Notes: a model not told the origin generated them from the letters alone. A stretch of 64,000 bases of DNA from Rhodospirillales bacterium (GCA_017644185.1 JAEPMA010000002.1:372001-436000); one strand, 5' to 3'. Counted from the first letter of the stretch, positions 8,437 to 16,760 are shown. Made by a program: numbers and translations.

Positions 8437-9453
8437 GTGGGTGTAGTCGTAAGCCTGGACGGCGAGCGCGATAAGCGGCCGTCACTCGATGAACTGCATA
8501 CGCTGATCGCGGACGACCTGCAGGCGGTCAACGAAGAGATCGTCAAGCGGATGCAGAGCCCGGTTGCGCTGATCCCGCAACTGGCGTCACACATCGTCGC
8601 CGCCGGGGGCAAGCGCCTCAGGCCGATGCTGACATTGGCGTCGGCGCAACTCTGCGGGTACGAGGGGCACCGTCACGTGACGCTCGCGACCTGCGTGGAG
8701 TTCATTCACACCGCAACCCTGCTCCACGACGACGTCGTCGACGAGAGTGAGCTTCGCCGGGGCATGCAATCCGCCAACGCGATCTTCGGGAACAAGGCGA
8801 GCGTGCTGGTGGGCGACTTTTTGTTCTCGCGTTCGTTCGAGCTGATGGTCGAGGACGGCTCCTTGAAGGTTCTCAAGATTCTCAGCCGCGCGTCGTCGGT
8901 GATCGCCGAGGGTGAAGTCCTTCAACTGATGACCACCAACGACACCGAGACCGGCGAAACCCAATATCTTGAAGTCATCAAATCCAAGACCGCACAGCTT
9001 TTCGCCGCCGCCTGCCGTATCGGCGCGGTCGTATCCGAACGCCCGAACGTCGAGGAAGACGCGCTCGAGGCGTTCGGGATGAACCTGGGGATCGTGTTTC
9101 AGCTGATCGACGACGTCCTCGATTACCGGGCCGACCAGACCAAGCTCGGCAAGACGGTGGGCGACGACTTCCGTGAGGGCAAGATCACGCTCCCCGTCAT
9201 TCTCGCCTTCCGTCGCGGGACAGAGGAAGAGCGCACGTTCTGGCGCCGCTGCCTGGAGGATCTGGAGCAGGAAGACGGCGATCTGGAACGCGGTATCGAG
9301 TTGATGAACAAGCACAACGCGCTGACCGACAGCGTCGACCGCGCGCGTCACTATGGGGCCATCGCCCGCGATGCACTTGGGATATTCGACGAGTGTCCGG
9401 AGAAGCGCGCGATGATCAACCTGATCGATTTCTGCATCCAGCGCGCCCACTAG
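8437..9453 (+). CDS. ispB: Polyprenyl (octa/decaprenyl) diphosphate synthase
   Basis: Builds the long isoprenoid chain used for ubiquinone by adding IPP units to an allylic diphosphate. The 338-residue protein has the conserved GGKRLRPML, the first Asp-rich motif LLHDDVVDES and the second FQLIDDVLDY followed by KTVGDDFREGKITLP. The chain length cannot be read from the sequence, but 10 units is usual in this group. The start is GTG 8437, preceded by GGAGAGGA; the open frame runs about 96 codons further upstream, but that part has no family similarity and overlaps the divergent methyltransferase gene. Confidence 0.93.
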   Translation: MGVVVSLDGERDKRPSLDELHTLIADDLQAVNEEIVKRMQSPVALIPQLASHIVAAGGKRLRPMLTLASAQLCGYEGHRHVTLATCVEFIHTATLLHDDVVDESELRRGMQSANAIFGNKASVLVGDFLFSRSFELMVEDGSLKVLKILSRASSVIAEGEVLQLMTTNDTETGETQYLEVIKSKTAQLFAAACRIGAVVSERPNVEEDALEAFGMNLGIVFQLIDDVLDYRADQTKLGKTVGDDFREGKITLPVILAFRRGTEEERTFWRRCLEDLEQEDGDLERGIELMNKHNALTDSVDRARHYGAIARDALGIFDECPEKRAMINLIDFCIQRAH

Positions 9454-9468
9454 GGCGGATCGGCGGCG

Positions 9469-9687
9469 TCAGGATTTCTTGGCGTCCTCGCCGTCGTAAT
9501 CGACAACGCCGGCATCGAGAGCGTAACACGCGAGGCGTACCGATTTCGGGATCTGCACGCTTTTGCCGTCGCGCTCACCCTTTTCGTAGTACTGGATCAT
9601 ACGTGGCTTGAGACCCAGCAGCTCCGCCGCCTTCTTCTGCGAAAGCTTGCGGTCTTTGCGCCACTTCCTGAACTTCTTGCCGTTCAT
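9469..9687 (-). CDS. Small Xre-type helix-turn-helix protein
   Basis: A 72-residue protein consisting almost entirely of one HTH: FRKWRKDRKLSQKKAAELLGLKPRMIQYYEKGER, with the usual LSQKKAAELLG helix pair and a YEKGER turn. The ATG at 9687 follows GGGGGCG. It converges with ispB (15 bp between the stops). A single-domain HTH of this kind is usually a local repressor; no target is evident. Confidence 0.8.
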   Translation of the reverse strand: MNGKKFRKWRKDRKLSQKKAAELLGLKPRMIQYYEKGERDGKSVQIPKSVRLACYALDAGVVDYDGEDAKKS

Positions 9688-9857
9688 CCCCGATCGCCCC
9701 CAGAAAGCGCTGGCCTTAACCCCCAAAGCCCGGATCACATCCAGAAAACCAGGATATCGCGGGCGGGGCTCATTTTACGCACTGGGTGCGTTTACTCAAG
9801 CGTCGAGGCATAACCGGCACAGCGCGCATATTTTTTGATTTCGGCCCGCAGGGGTTC

Positions 9858-9886
9858 TTGCTCTAACGCATTCGCAAGGCTATAAA
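9858..9886 (+). promoter_or_regulatory. Sigma-70 promoter of tRNA-Pro
   Basis: TTGCTC (9858-9863), a 17-bp spacer and TATAAA (9881-9886) give a near-consensus promoter whose start point, about 9893, lies roughly 9 bp before the tRNA. The discriminator is GC-rich (GCGCGCCGGCCC), as in stringently controlled stable RNA promoters. Confidence 0.75.
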
Positions 9887-9901
9887 GCGCGCCGGCCCAG
9901 A

Positions 9902-9978
9902 CGGAGTGTAGCTCAGCCTGGTAGAGCACTGTCTTCGGGAGGCAGGGGCCGGAGGTTCAAATCCTCTCACTCCGACCA
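9902..9978 (+). tRNA. tRNA-Pro (anticodon CGG)
   Basis: A complete cloverleaf of 77 nt: acceptor CGGAGTG pairs with CACTCCG, the D arm is GCTC/GAGC, the anticodon stem CTGTC/GGCAG encloses loop TTCGGGA with anticodon CGG, and the T arm contains TTCAAAT. Discriminator A and an encoded CCA follow. It decodes CCG, a heavily used proline codon in GC-rich genomes. Its own promoter and terminator flank it, so it is a single-gene transcription unit. Confidence 0.98.
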
Positions 9979-9981
9979 ATA

Positions 9982-10016
9982 GAAAACCCCTCGCAGGACG
10001 CTGCGGGGGGTTTTCT
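9982..10016 (+). terminator. Intrinsic terminator of tRNA-Pro
   Basis: The stem AAAACCCCTCGCAG pairs imperfectly with CTGCGGGGGGTTTT around a GACG loop, ending in TTTTCTT, immediately 3' of the tRNA. Confidence 0.9.
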
Positions 10017-10103
10017 TATGCATCACCCCACGGTTCCCCTCGACACCAATCTCCTATAGGCTGCCGCGACCGGTGCGGGCGGCACCGGATGTGGGAGTGA
10101 ACG

Positions 10104-10757
10104 ATGAAGCGCGTCACTTTAACCTTCGACAACGGACCGGAACCCACCGTCACCCACGCGGTGCTGGACGAACTTGAAAAACGCGGCATCAAGGCGGTGT
10201 TTTTCGTCATCGGACGCAAGCTGGATACCGAGGACGGCCTGGCAGCCGTTAACCGGGCGCACGCCGAAGGCCACCTCATCGGCAACCATACCTGGTCGCA
10301 CACCACGCCGCTCGGCGAGATCACCGGCGACCCGGCGATCGCCGAAAATGAGATCGAGCGGACCCAGGACGTGATCGGTGCCTTCGCGCACGCCGACAAG
10401 CTGTTTCGTCCGTTCGGCGGCGGCGGCGCGATTTCCGAACGGCTGTTGAACAAGCGTTGCTTCGAGCACCTGAAGGACGGCGGCTATTCGTGCATTTTGT
10501 GGAATAACGTGCCCGGCGATTGGAAAGACCCGGACGGTTGGGTCGACACCGCGCTAGAGACGCTCGAGGGACAGGACTGGTCCGTGATCGTCATTCACGA
10601 CATGGACACCGGCGCCATGAACAACCTGGCGCTATTCCTGGACCAACTCGACGAGATCGGCGTCGAATACCGCCAGGATTTTCCCGGTGAGTGCATGCCG
10701 ATGGTGCGTGGCGAGGTGGTGCGGGACATGACCGGCTACGTCAGCGCGCATATTTGA
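10104..10757 (+). CDS. Polysaccharide deacetylase (NodB-fold) family protein
   Basis: A 217-residue cytosolic NodB-homology protein with no signal peptide. The first family motif is TFDNGPEPT: the usual TFDDGP has its second, metal-binding Asp replaced by Asn. The second motif is intact as HTWSH (HxxxH metal ligands). RPFGGGG stands in for the usual RPPYG, and a later VIVIHDMD holds the His of the last motif. The Asp-to-Asn change leaves activity uncertain; the protein could act on a modified substrate. GGGAG lies before the ATG. It converges with the PAS_5 gene. Confidence 0.8.
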   Translation: MKRVTLTFDNGPEPTVTHAVLDELEKRGIKAVFFVIGRKLDTEDGLAAVNRAHAEGHLIGNHTWSHTTPLGEITGDPAIAENEIERTQDVIGAFAHADKLFRPFGGGGAISERLLNKRCFEHLKDGGYSCILWNNVPGDWKDPDGWVDTALETLEGQDWSVIVIHDMDTGAMNNLALFLDQLDEIGVEYRQDFPGECMPMVRGEVVRDMTGYVSAHI

Positions 10758-10766
10758 CCAAGTCCC

Positions 10767-11357
10767 CTATTCCTCGGATTTTTCCGGAAGCTTGATCCGC
10801 ACCACGTACTCCGTCGCGTCGTAGTCGGCACGATCGTCCGGCCGGCGGAAGAATACGTAAACGCCGAGGAAATGCGAGAGATCCCCCGTCGCGTTGGCGA
10901 GCGGCAGAACGACCCTTTCGTAGTGGATGTGGGACCGGTCTTCGTGAATGACCCCTGCCGGCCGCACCCAATAATGCGGCAGGCTATTTGCCGCCATGGT
11001 TCGATAGACTTCCGTCGCCGCCCGGGTGGTTTCAGCGTCATGGGTTTCGTGCAGGAACTTGCCGGTCAGCTCCATCCCCCAGATTTCACGAAAGGTGGCG
11101 CCGGCGAACCGCCAGTAATACTTTTCTTTCGGGGGCTCACCGACACGGTCGGCAATGATCATCCGGCCCGCGATATCGTAGAAATCCATCAGATCGATGT
11201 CGCGTATGAGGGGTGCTTGGCCTTTCGTCGCATAGAGCGCACGCCAGTGTTCGATGACGCGGGCCAGATCGGCATGCAGTTCAATGTCGGTCAGCTCACG
11301 TAGCGGCAATGCGGGAGGCCTTTCTGGATTAAAAAATGAATTTCGGAATATACGCAT
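10767..11357 (-). CDS. PAS_5 family protein
   Basis: A 196-residue protein resembling the PAS_5 family, which is abundant in Rhodospirillales. The core runs from HADLARVIEHWRALY through LMDFYDIAGRMIIADRV, YWRFAGATFREIWGMELTGK and YERVVLPLANATGDLSHFLGVYVF. The Trp/Phe-rich centre and the strand near the C-terminus fit a PAS-like sensory domain without an output domain. ATG 11357 is preferred, since the frame continues only to a TTG at 11423 that would extend beyond the usual family length. It is divergent from the MBL-fold gene. The ligand and partners are unknown. Confidence 0.75.
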   Translation of the reverse strand: MRIFRNSFFNPERPPALPLRELTDIELHADLARVIEHWRALYATKGQAPLIRDIDLMDFYDIAGRMIIADRVGEPPKEKYYWRFAGATFREIWGMELTGKFLHETHDAETTRAATEVYRTMAANSLPHYWVRPAGVIHEDRSHIHYERVVLPLANATGDLSHFLGVYVFFRRPDDRADYDATEYVVRIKLPEKSEE

Positions 11358-11485
11358 AGCTACCGCCGCCGGCGGGGTTGGCAAATACGTAATATCCGCA
11401 TCGCGGGGGCGCCATTTATGCAACGCAGCCTAACAATATATATTTTTTGAATGTGTTGTCCGGTTGGGCCTGCTACACTCAACCT

Positions 11486-12361
11486 ATGGATACACATATT
11501 GAAACGCACACGGACGTTGAAAGCTTCTTCGATCCGGACACCTTCACCCTCACCCATCTGGTTACCGACCCGGCGAGCGGCAAATGCGCCTTGATCGACC
11601 CGGTGCTCGACTTCGACCCTAAATCGGGCCGGACCGCGACAAAATCCGCCGACAAGGCGTTGGCGCGGATCAAAGAGAGAGGTCTTGATCTCACATGGGT
11701 GCTCGAAACGCACGTTCACGCTGATCACCTGAGCGGTGGCAATTACATCCGTGAACAGACCGGCGTTAAAATCGCCATCGGCGCCAACGTGTGCAAGGTC
11801 CAGAAAACGTTCACCGATATCTTCAACATCCACGATGTAAAAACCGACGGCAGTCAGTTCGACCGGCTGATCGATGAAGGTGCCGAGATCTTGATCGGCG
11901 GTTTAAAGGGGTACTGCATGTTCACGCCCGGGCACACGCCGGCGTGTGCGACATACGTATTCGGCGATGCGGCGTTCATCGGCGACACCTTGTTCGCGCC
12001 CGATTACGGCAGTGCGCGCTGCGACTTTCCGGGTGGAGACGGGGAAACACTCTATCAATCCATGCAGAAGATTTTAGCGTTGCCCGACACGACACGGTTG
12101 TTCCTGTGCCACGACTATCAGCCGGGCGGGCGTGAGTTGATGACCCACACCACGGTTGCCGAACAACGCGAAAACAACGTGCACCTGACGTCGTGCAAGG
12201 ATGCCGAAGCCTACGCCAAGATGCGCGCCGACAAGGATGCGACCCTCTCGATGCCGGTGCTGATCCTGCCCAGCGTGCAGGTCAATATCCGCGCCGGGCG
12301 CCTGCCCGAACCCGAAGACAACGGCACCAGCTACCTCAAGCTGCCGCTCAACCGGCTTTAA
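11486..12361 (+). CDS. MBL-fold hydrolase, ETHE1/Blh persulfide dioxygenase-like
   Basis: A 291-residue metallo-beta-lactamase-fold protein. The metal motif is ETHVHADHLSGGNYI (HxHxDH), then MFTPGHTPACATYVF (His), IGDTLFAPDYGSARCDFPGG (Asp) and LFLCHDYQ (His). The distal LPSVQVNIRAGRLPEPEDNG is typical of the Blh/ETHE1 group, whose members oxidise glutathione persulfide to sulfite with one mononuclear iron. The start is ATG 11486; an upstream TTG exists at 11447. An AT-rich stretch (11432-11452) lies between it and the divergent PAS gene and could hold promoter or operator elements. No rhodanese or sulfide:quinone reductase gene is adjacent. Confidence 0.85.
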   Translation: MDTHIETHTDVESFFDPDTFTLTHLVTDPASGKCALIDPVLDFDPKSGRTATKSADKALARIKERGLDLTWVLETHVHADHLSGGNYIREQTGVKIAIGANVCKVQKTFTDIFNIHDVKTDGSQFDRLIDEGAEILIGGLKGYCMFTPGHTPACATYVFGDAAFIGDTLFAPDYGSARCDFPGGDGETLYQSMQKILALPDTTRLFLCHDYQPGGRELMTHTTVAEQRENNVHLTSCKDAEAYAKMRADKDATLSMPVLILPSVQVNIRAGRLPEPEDNGTSYLKLPLNRL

Positions 12362-12380
12362 GGCATGCTTTGGCGTTCTC

Positions 12381-12490
12381 CCCTCTCCTTGGGGAGAGGG
12401 TGGCGCTTGGCCCGGACTTGATCCGGGCAAGCGTCGGGTGAGGGGACTTTCGACGCCCCTCATCCTGTCCTTCTCCCAAGGGAGAAGGAA
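12381..12490. repeat. Dispersed palindromic repeat, family B, copy 1
   Basis: A cluster of hairpin-forming units: CCCTCTCCTTGGGGAGAGGG, a central palindrome around CCGGACTTGATCCGG, GGGTGAGGGG facing CCCCTCATCC, and CTTCTCCCAAGGGAGAAG. The outer units recur at 20712-20809 in a different order. It lies between the MBL and DctP genes; the rest of 12362-12622 shows no coding signal. Confidence 0.8.
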
Positions 12491-12622
12491 CCCTCGCGCT
12501 TCCACCGAGTTCCCCAGCTTCCACCGGTACTGGAAGCGGGACCTTCAGCGTGCTAACGATGTCCCGAGCGCGCGCGGGCGGATACCCCGCTGCGCCCCGA
12601 ATTCAGCGACAGCGGAGGATCA

Positions 12623-13792
12623 ATGCGTAACGCCGTTATCGGCCTGATCATTGGGATCGTCGCCGGGATCGTGCTCGGCACGACCGTCATCGCCCCCAGG
12701 CTGGCGCAGAATGTGAAGAAGGAAATCGGGCTTGCCGAGTCCGACGGGTCCACTTCCAAAGATCTGCCCGATACCGCAGCCACAGCAGAGAAAGAAACCG
12801 GGAAACCAACGGATCCGGCGCCTGATGTCGTGCGCCTCAACATGGCGAGCGCGTTCGCGGAAGGACTGGTCGGACACGGCAGTTTAGCGAAAAGACTCGA
12901 AAAAAACGTCTGGCGCGTCTCGGATGGCCGCCTCGACATCCGCTTTCACCCCCCGGGCGCGTTGGTCAAGGATGCCGACGCCCTCGACGCCGTGATATCC
13001 GGCGCCATCGACGCCTACTTCACCGATATGGATGCTTTGGCCAGCCGTGACCCGTCGATGACCCTGTTGGCCGGCCCGCCGTTCGGGGCTTCGGTGGCGG
13101 CGTATCTTGGCTGGATGGCCGAAGGGGGCGGGCGCGAACAGATGCTGGAGCGGATGGCGGAAATGGGGATCGCCGGCGCGGTCTGCGGGATCGTCCCCCA
13201 TGCCGCCGGCGGCTGGTTCAAGAAGCCCCTGAAAACGGCGGGAGATCTGAAAGGGATGCGTATTCGGGCAACCGGCGTGCAGGGCGACCTTTACAAGAAA
13301 CTCGGTGCCGACATCGTCGATTTTTCGTATCCCGAAACCCTGATCGCGATGGAATCCGGGCTTGTCGACGGGGCGCAACTTTCGGCGCCGCACGTCGACC
13401 TGGCGCTCGGCGCGGCGCGCGGGGGATGGACGTATTACGTGCCGGGCTGGCGCACGCCCGCCCGGGTTTTCGTGCTGGCGATGTCAAAAGACAAATGGGA
13501 TGGCTTGAGCGAGGTTCAGCGCTCGCAAGTCCAGACGGCGTGCAGCGACAACATCCGCCACGCCATCGCCGAGGGTGAAGCCCTGCAGTTCGACGCCTTG
13601 AAGGAAATCATCCGCAAGGGTGCGGACGTCCGCCCCTGGCCGGCCGAAGTCACCGACGCGGTCGGGAATGCATGGCGTGATATGGCGGCAGAAATGCAGA
13701 AATCCAGCCGCCCCTATTCGCGCATCCAGAAATCGTGGCGGCAGTTCATCAAGGGCCAGTCGATCTGGGAAGAGCTGGCGCGGCCGAAATAA
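12623..13792 (+). CDS. TRAP transporter DctP-type solute-binding protein, membrane-anchored
   Basis: A 389-residue substrate-binding protein. An N-terminal hydrophobic helix (residues 4-25, VIGLIIGIVAGIVLGTTVI) has no clear cleavage site and is followed by a low-complexity Ser/Thr/Asp/Pro linker to about residue 70, so the domain may be tethered to the membrane. The DctP fold shows PHAAGGWFKKPLKTAGDLKGMRIRATG, with the substrate-contacting Arg in the MRIRATG strand, then YPETLIAMESGLVDGAQ and YYVPGWRTPARVFVLAMSKDKWD, as in TakP-like alpha-keto acid or organic acid binders. GGAGG lies 4 nt before the ATG. No DctQM genes adjoin it; the converging TAXI permease belongs to a different TRAP class. 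Confidence 0.87.
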   Translation: MRNAVIGLIIGIVAGIVLGTTVIAPRLAQNVKKEIGLAESDGSTSKDLPDTAATAEKETGKPTDPAPDVVRLNMASAFAEGLVGHGSLAKRLEKNVWRVSDGRLDIRFHPPGALVKDADALDAVISGAIDAYFTDMDALASRDPSMTLLAGPPFGASVAAYLGWMAEGGGREQMLERMAEMGIAGAVCGIVPHAAGGWFKKPLKTAGDLKGMRIRATGVQGDLYKKLGADIVDFSYPETLIAMESGLVDGAQLSAPHVDLALGAARGGWTYYVPGWRTPARVFVLAMSKDKWDGLSEVQRSQVQTACSDNIRHAIAEGEALQFDALKEIIRKGADVRPWPAEVTDAVGNAWRDMAAEMQKSSRPYSRIQKSWRQFIKGQSIWEELARPK

Positions 13793-13803
13793 GGCCGCTT
13801 GCT

Positions 13804-13929
13804 CATGCTTCGAGACGGGCGCTTCGCATCTTGCTCAGCATGAGGACCTCTTTCCACCCTCATCCTGAGGAGCCCCGGACACAATCGGGGGCGTTCGTGC
13901 GCGAAGCGGGCGGAACGCCAAGGATGGTG
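13804..13929. repeat. Dispersed repeat, family D
   Basis: Two related blocks: CATGCTTCGAGACGGGCGCTTCGC...GCTCAGCATGAGGA and CACCCTCATCCTGAGGAG...CGAAGC...AAGGATGGTG. The ends are complementary, so the pair can fold. This class of CATCCTTCGAGAC / CCTCAGGATGAGG element is widespread between alphaproteobacterial genes. It lies between the convergent DctP and TRAP permease genes. Confidence 0.65.
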
Positions 13930-13937
13930 TAAAAACG

Positions 13938-13967
13938 AAAAACGCCGCCCCAAGGGACGGCGTTTTC
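13938..13967. terminator. Bidirectional intrinsic terminator
   Basis: AAAACGCCG and CGGCGTTTT flank a CCCC-AA-GGGA core, giving an A-tract on one side and a T-tract on the other, so the hairpin can end transcripts from both the DctP gene (plus) and the TRAP permease gene (minus). Confidence 0.85.
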
Positions 13968-13986
13968 CTTGTAACGGTATCGGCTT

Positions 13987-16593
13987 TTAAGCCTCTCCCG
14001 GCCCCTTGCCGCGGCGACGCTGGATCACGATGATCAGCCCGAGAAGGCCGAGCGCCGGGATCCAGAATATCTCCTTCGGCAAGCGGTCGGTCGGCAGTTC
14101 GACGACCATGACCTCCCAGTCGAAGTCGATCTTGGCCTTTTCGGCGGGGCTGCCGAAACCGATGTCGTCGACGATCATCTTGCCGTTTTCGTTCCTGAGC
14201 GCGAGACCGGTGTTGGTCATCAGGCGCTCGGCGCCGTCGTCCATTTTCTCGCCCAGCGGCAGGACGACGAACTTCTCGACGAGATCACCGGTGGCAAGGT
14301 TCTCGCCGCCGACCTTGAGCCGGATGTCGGCGCCGCTTTGCATGTCGGCGGCCAGTTCCTCGATCTTCGTGGCGTCGACCTGATGATACGGCGGCCACAC
14401 CAGATCCAGCCAGAAGCCCGGCCGGAACAGCGTGAACGCGATCAGGATCAGCAGCACGGACTCGTAGACCTTGGAACGCGCGAAGAAGTAACCCTGCGTG
14501 CCGGCGGCGAACACGAGCATCGCCGCCGTCGCCACGATGAAGACGATGATGCCGTCCAGCCAGCCGACGTCGATCAAAAGAAGATCGGTGTTGAAGATGA
14601 ACAAGAACGGCAACATCACCGTGCGCAGGCTATAGAAGAATGCGACGAACCCGGTCTTGAGCGGATCCCCGCCCGAAACCGCCGCCGCCGCGAACGACGC
14701 CAGCCCCACCGGGGGTGTCACGTCGGCCATGATGCCGAAGTAGAACACGAACAGGTGCACCGCGATCAGCGGCACGATCAGGCCTTCCTGCGCGCCCAAT
14801 TGCACCACGACGCCCGCCATCAGCGACGACACCACGATGTAGTTCGCCGTCGTCGGCAGACCCATGCCGAGGATCAGGCTGATGATCGCCACCAGCACCA
14901 GCATCACCATCAGGTGACCGCCGGACAGGAACTCGACCAGTTCCGCCATGACCTGACCGATCCCGGTCAACGACACGGCACCGACGATGATACCCGCCGT
15001 CGCCGTCGCGACGCCGATCCCGATCATGTTGCGGGCGCCATCGGCCATCCCCATCAAGAGATCGGCGACACCCGACTTGAACGCGGCCATATAGTCGCTC
15101 TCACCGCGGAAGAACGCTTTCAGCGGTTTCTGCGTCAGCACCTGGAAGATCAACAACGCCGTCGCCCAGAACGCCGACAGGCCCGGCGACTTGCGCTCGA
15201 TCATCAGGAACCACACCAACACCACGATCGGCAGCAGGTAGTGGAAGCCGGTCTTGGCGGTCGGCCCCATTTCCGGCAGTTCGACCACTTCCGCGTTCGG
15301 GTCGTCGAGCTCCAGGTCCGGGTACTTGGCGGCGAACCGGATCAGCACGACATAGATCGCGATCAGGATCGCCGTCAGCGCCCACCCGGCGTTGTCGCCG
15401 AACACACCCTTCATCCAGCCGATACCGTAATAGGTGATCGCGGCCAGCACGGCGGTCACGGCGATCCCGATCAGGAAGCCGTTGACCTTCTGCATGGCGG
15501 TGCGGATCGGACCGGACTTGGGCAAGCCCTTCATGCCGTTTTTGGCGGCTTCGAGGTCGACCAGATAGAACAGTGCGATATACGAAATAACGGCCGGCAG
15601 GAACGCGTGCTTGACCACGTCCTGATACGAAATGCCGACATATTCCACCATCAGGAACGCCGCCGCGCCCATGACCGGCGGCATGATCTGACCGTTGACC
15701 GACGATGCGACCTCGACCGAGCCCGCTTTTTCGGCGGTGAACCCGACCCGCTTCATGAGCGGGATGGTGAAGGTCCCGGTGGTCACCACGTTAGCGATGG
15801 AGGACCCCGAGATCAGGCCCGTCATCGCAGATGCCAGCACCGCCGCCTTGGCCGGACCGCCGCGCAGGTGCCCCAGCGCCGCGAACGCGACCTTGATGAA
15901 GTAGTTGCCGGCGCCCGCCTTATCCAGAAGCGCGCCGAACAGCACGAACAGGAACACGAAGCTGGTGGAAACCCCCAGCGCGATGCCGAACACGCCTTCC
16001 TGCGTGATCCACAGGTGTGACATCGCTTTCTGGAACGATGCGCCCTGCCAGGCGATGATGTCGGGCGCGTATTCGCCGAAGAAGATGTATGACGCGAACA
16101 CGATGGCGACGATCATCAGCGGCGGGCCGAGCGCGCGGCGCGTCGCTTCCAGCAGGCACACCAGCCCGATCGCGGACACGACCAGATCGGCGGTGATCGG
16201 CAGACCGGGACGGTTTGCAAGCGCGTCGGCGAAGATCGCCAGATAGGCGGCACAACCCGTGCCGACGATGGCCAAAATCCAGTCGACGACCGGTATCCGG
16301 TCCTTGGGTGAGTTGGCGAACGCCGGGTACGCCATGAAGGCCAGGAAGATGGCGAAGCTCAGGTGCGTCGGCCGGGTATGCGAGTTGTTCGGGATCGGGA
16401 TCAGGTCCGCGAAGATGAACGGCAGCGGCGAGGCGATCCAGAGCTGATACAAAGACCAGCAGATCGCGACGATGGTCAGGAACTTCCCGACGCCCCCTTC
16501 CGGATTTCGCCCACCCGTATCCGACGACGCGACAAGATCGTCGAGATCGATTTCCGAGAGTTTGTTCTCTGCGGCCGTTTTCGCTTCCGCCAT
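13987..16593 (-). CDS. TAXI-type TRAP transporter fused permease (DctQM) with C-terminal DUF3394 domain
   Basis: An 868-residue inner-membrane protein with many hydrophobic segments, joining the small (four-helix) and large (twelve-helix) TRAP permease subunits in one chain, as is usual for TAXI systems. It imports an organic anion with sodium or protons, using the periplasmic binding protein encoded just upstream. DctM-type signatures include GGPAKAAVLASAMTGLISGSS, IMPPVMGAAAFLMVEY and GMGLPTTANYIV. The last 150 residues form a soluble domain (DUF3394-like), with a PDZ-like stretch near LRNENGKMIVDDIGFGSPAEKAKI, closed by a final helix and RRRGKG tail. The gene follows the TAXI binding-protein gene after 167 bp containing a stem-loop. 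The substrate is unknown. Confidence 0.92.
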   Translation of the reverse strand: MAEAKTAAENKLSEIDLDDLVASSDTGGRNPEGGVGKFLTIVAICWSLYQLWIASPLPFIFADLIPIPNNSHTRPTHLSFAIFLAFMAYPAFANSPKDRIPVVDWILAIVGTGCAAYLAIFADALANRPGLPITADLVVSAIGLVCLLEATRRALGPPLMIVAIVFASYIFFGEYAPDIIAWQGASFQKAMSHLWITQEGVFGIALGVSTSFVFLFVLFGALLDKAGAGNYFIKVAFAALGHLRGGPAKAAVLASAMTGLISGSSIANVVTTGTFTIPLMKRVGFTAEKAGSVEVASSVNGQIMPPVMGAAAFLMVEYVGISYQDVVKHAFLPAVISYIALFYLVDLEAAKNGMKGLPKSGPIRTAMQKVNGFLIGIAVTAVLAAITYYGIGWMKGVFGDNAGWALTAILIAIYVVLIRFAAKYPDLELDDPNAEVVELPEMGPTAKTGFHYLLPIVVLVWFLMIERKSPGLSAFWATALLIFQVLTQKPLKAFFRGESDYMAAFKSGVADLLMGMADGARNMIGIGVATATAGIIVGAVSLTGIGQVMAELVEFLSGGHLMVMLVLVAIISLILGMGLPTTANYIVVSSLMAGVVVQLGAQEGLIVPLIAVHLFVFYFGIMADVTPPVGLASFAAAAVSGGDPLKTGFVAFFYSLRTVMLPFLFIFNTDLLLIDVGWLDGIIVFIVATAAMLVFAAGTQGYFFARSKVYESVLLILIAFTLFRPGFWLDLVWPPYHQVDATKIEELAADMQSGADIRLKVGGENLATGDLVEKFVVLPLGEKMDDGAERLMTNTGLALRNENGKMIVDDIGFGSPAEKAKIDFDWEVMVVELPTDRLPKEIFWIPALGLLGLIIVIQRRRGKGPGEA

Positions 16594-16724
16594 TTTGCGT
16601 TTTCCCTTCTCGCCCTGGCCGGATTTTCCGGCCTACTATTGCTCCCCAGCAATGCCCCGTTGCGGCGGTTAATGCCGCTGTTCGCAAAAGAATAAATCGA
16701 TCAACAAATAACCTAAAAGGAGAC

Positions 16725-16750
16725 GGGGACGGACCGTTAAGTCCGCCCCC
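16725..16750 (-). terminator. Stem-loop between TAXI binding-protein and permease genes
   Basis: Directly 3' of the binding-protein stop. On the minus-strand RNA, GGGGGCGGAC pairs along its whole length with GUCCGUCCCC (one G-U) around a 6-nt loop. A T-rich stretch follows but is interrupted (GTCTCCTTTTAGG), so it is more likely a partial terminator or an mRNA-stabilising hairpin that raises binding-protein over permease levels. Confidence 0.65.
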
Positions 16751-16760
16751 GAACCAAACC

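Noticed and set aside
14338-16020. A 560-codon open frame on the plus strand
   Set aside because: It lies wholly inside the TRAP permease gene on the other strand, is rich in His, Arg, Asp and Gln with no recognisable domain, and reflects GC-rich codon third positions.
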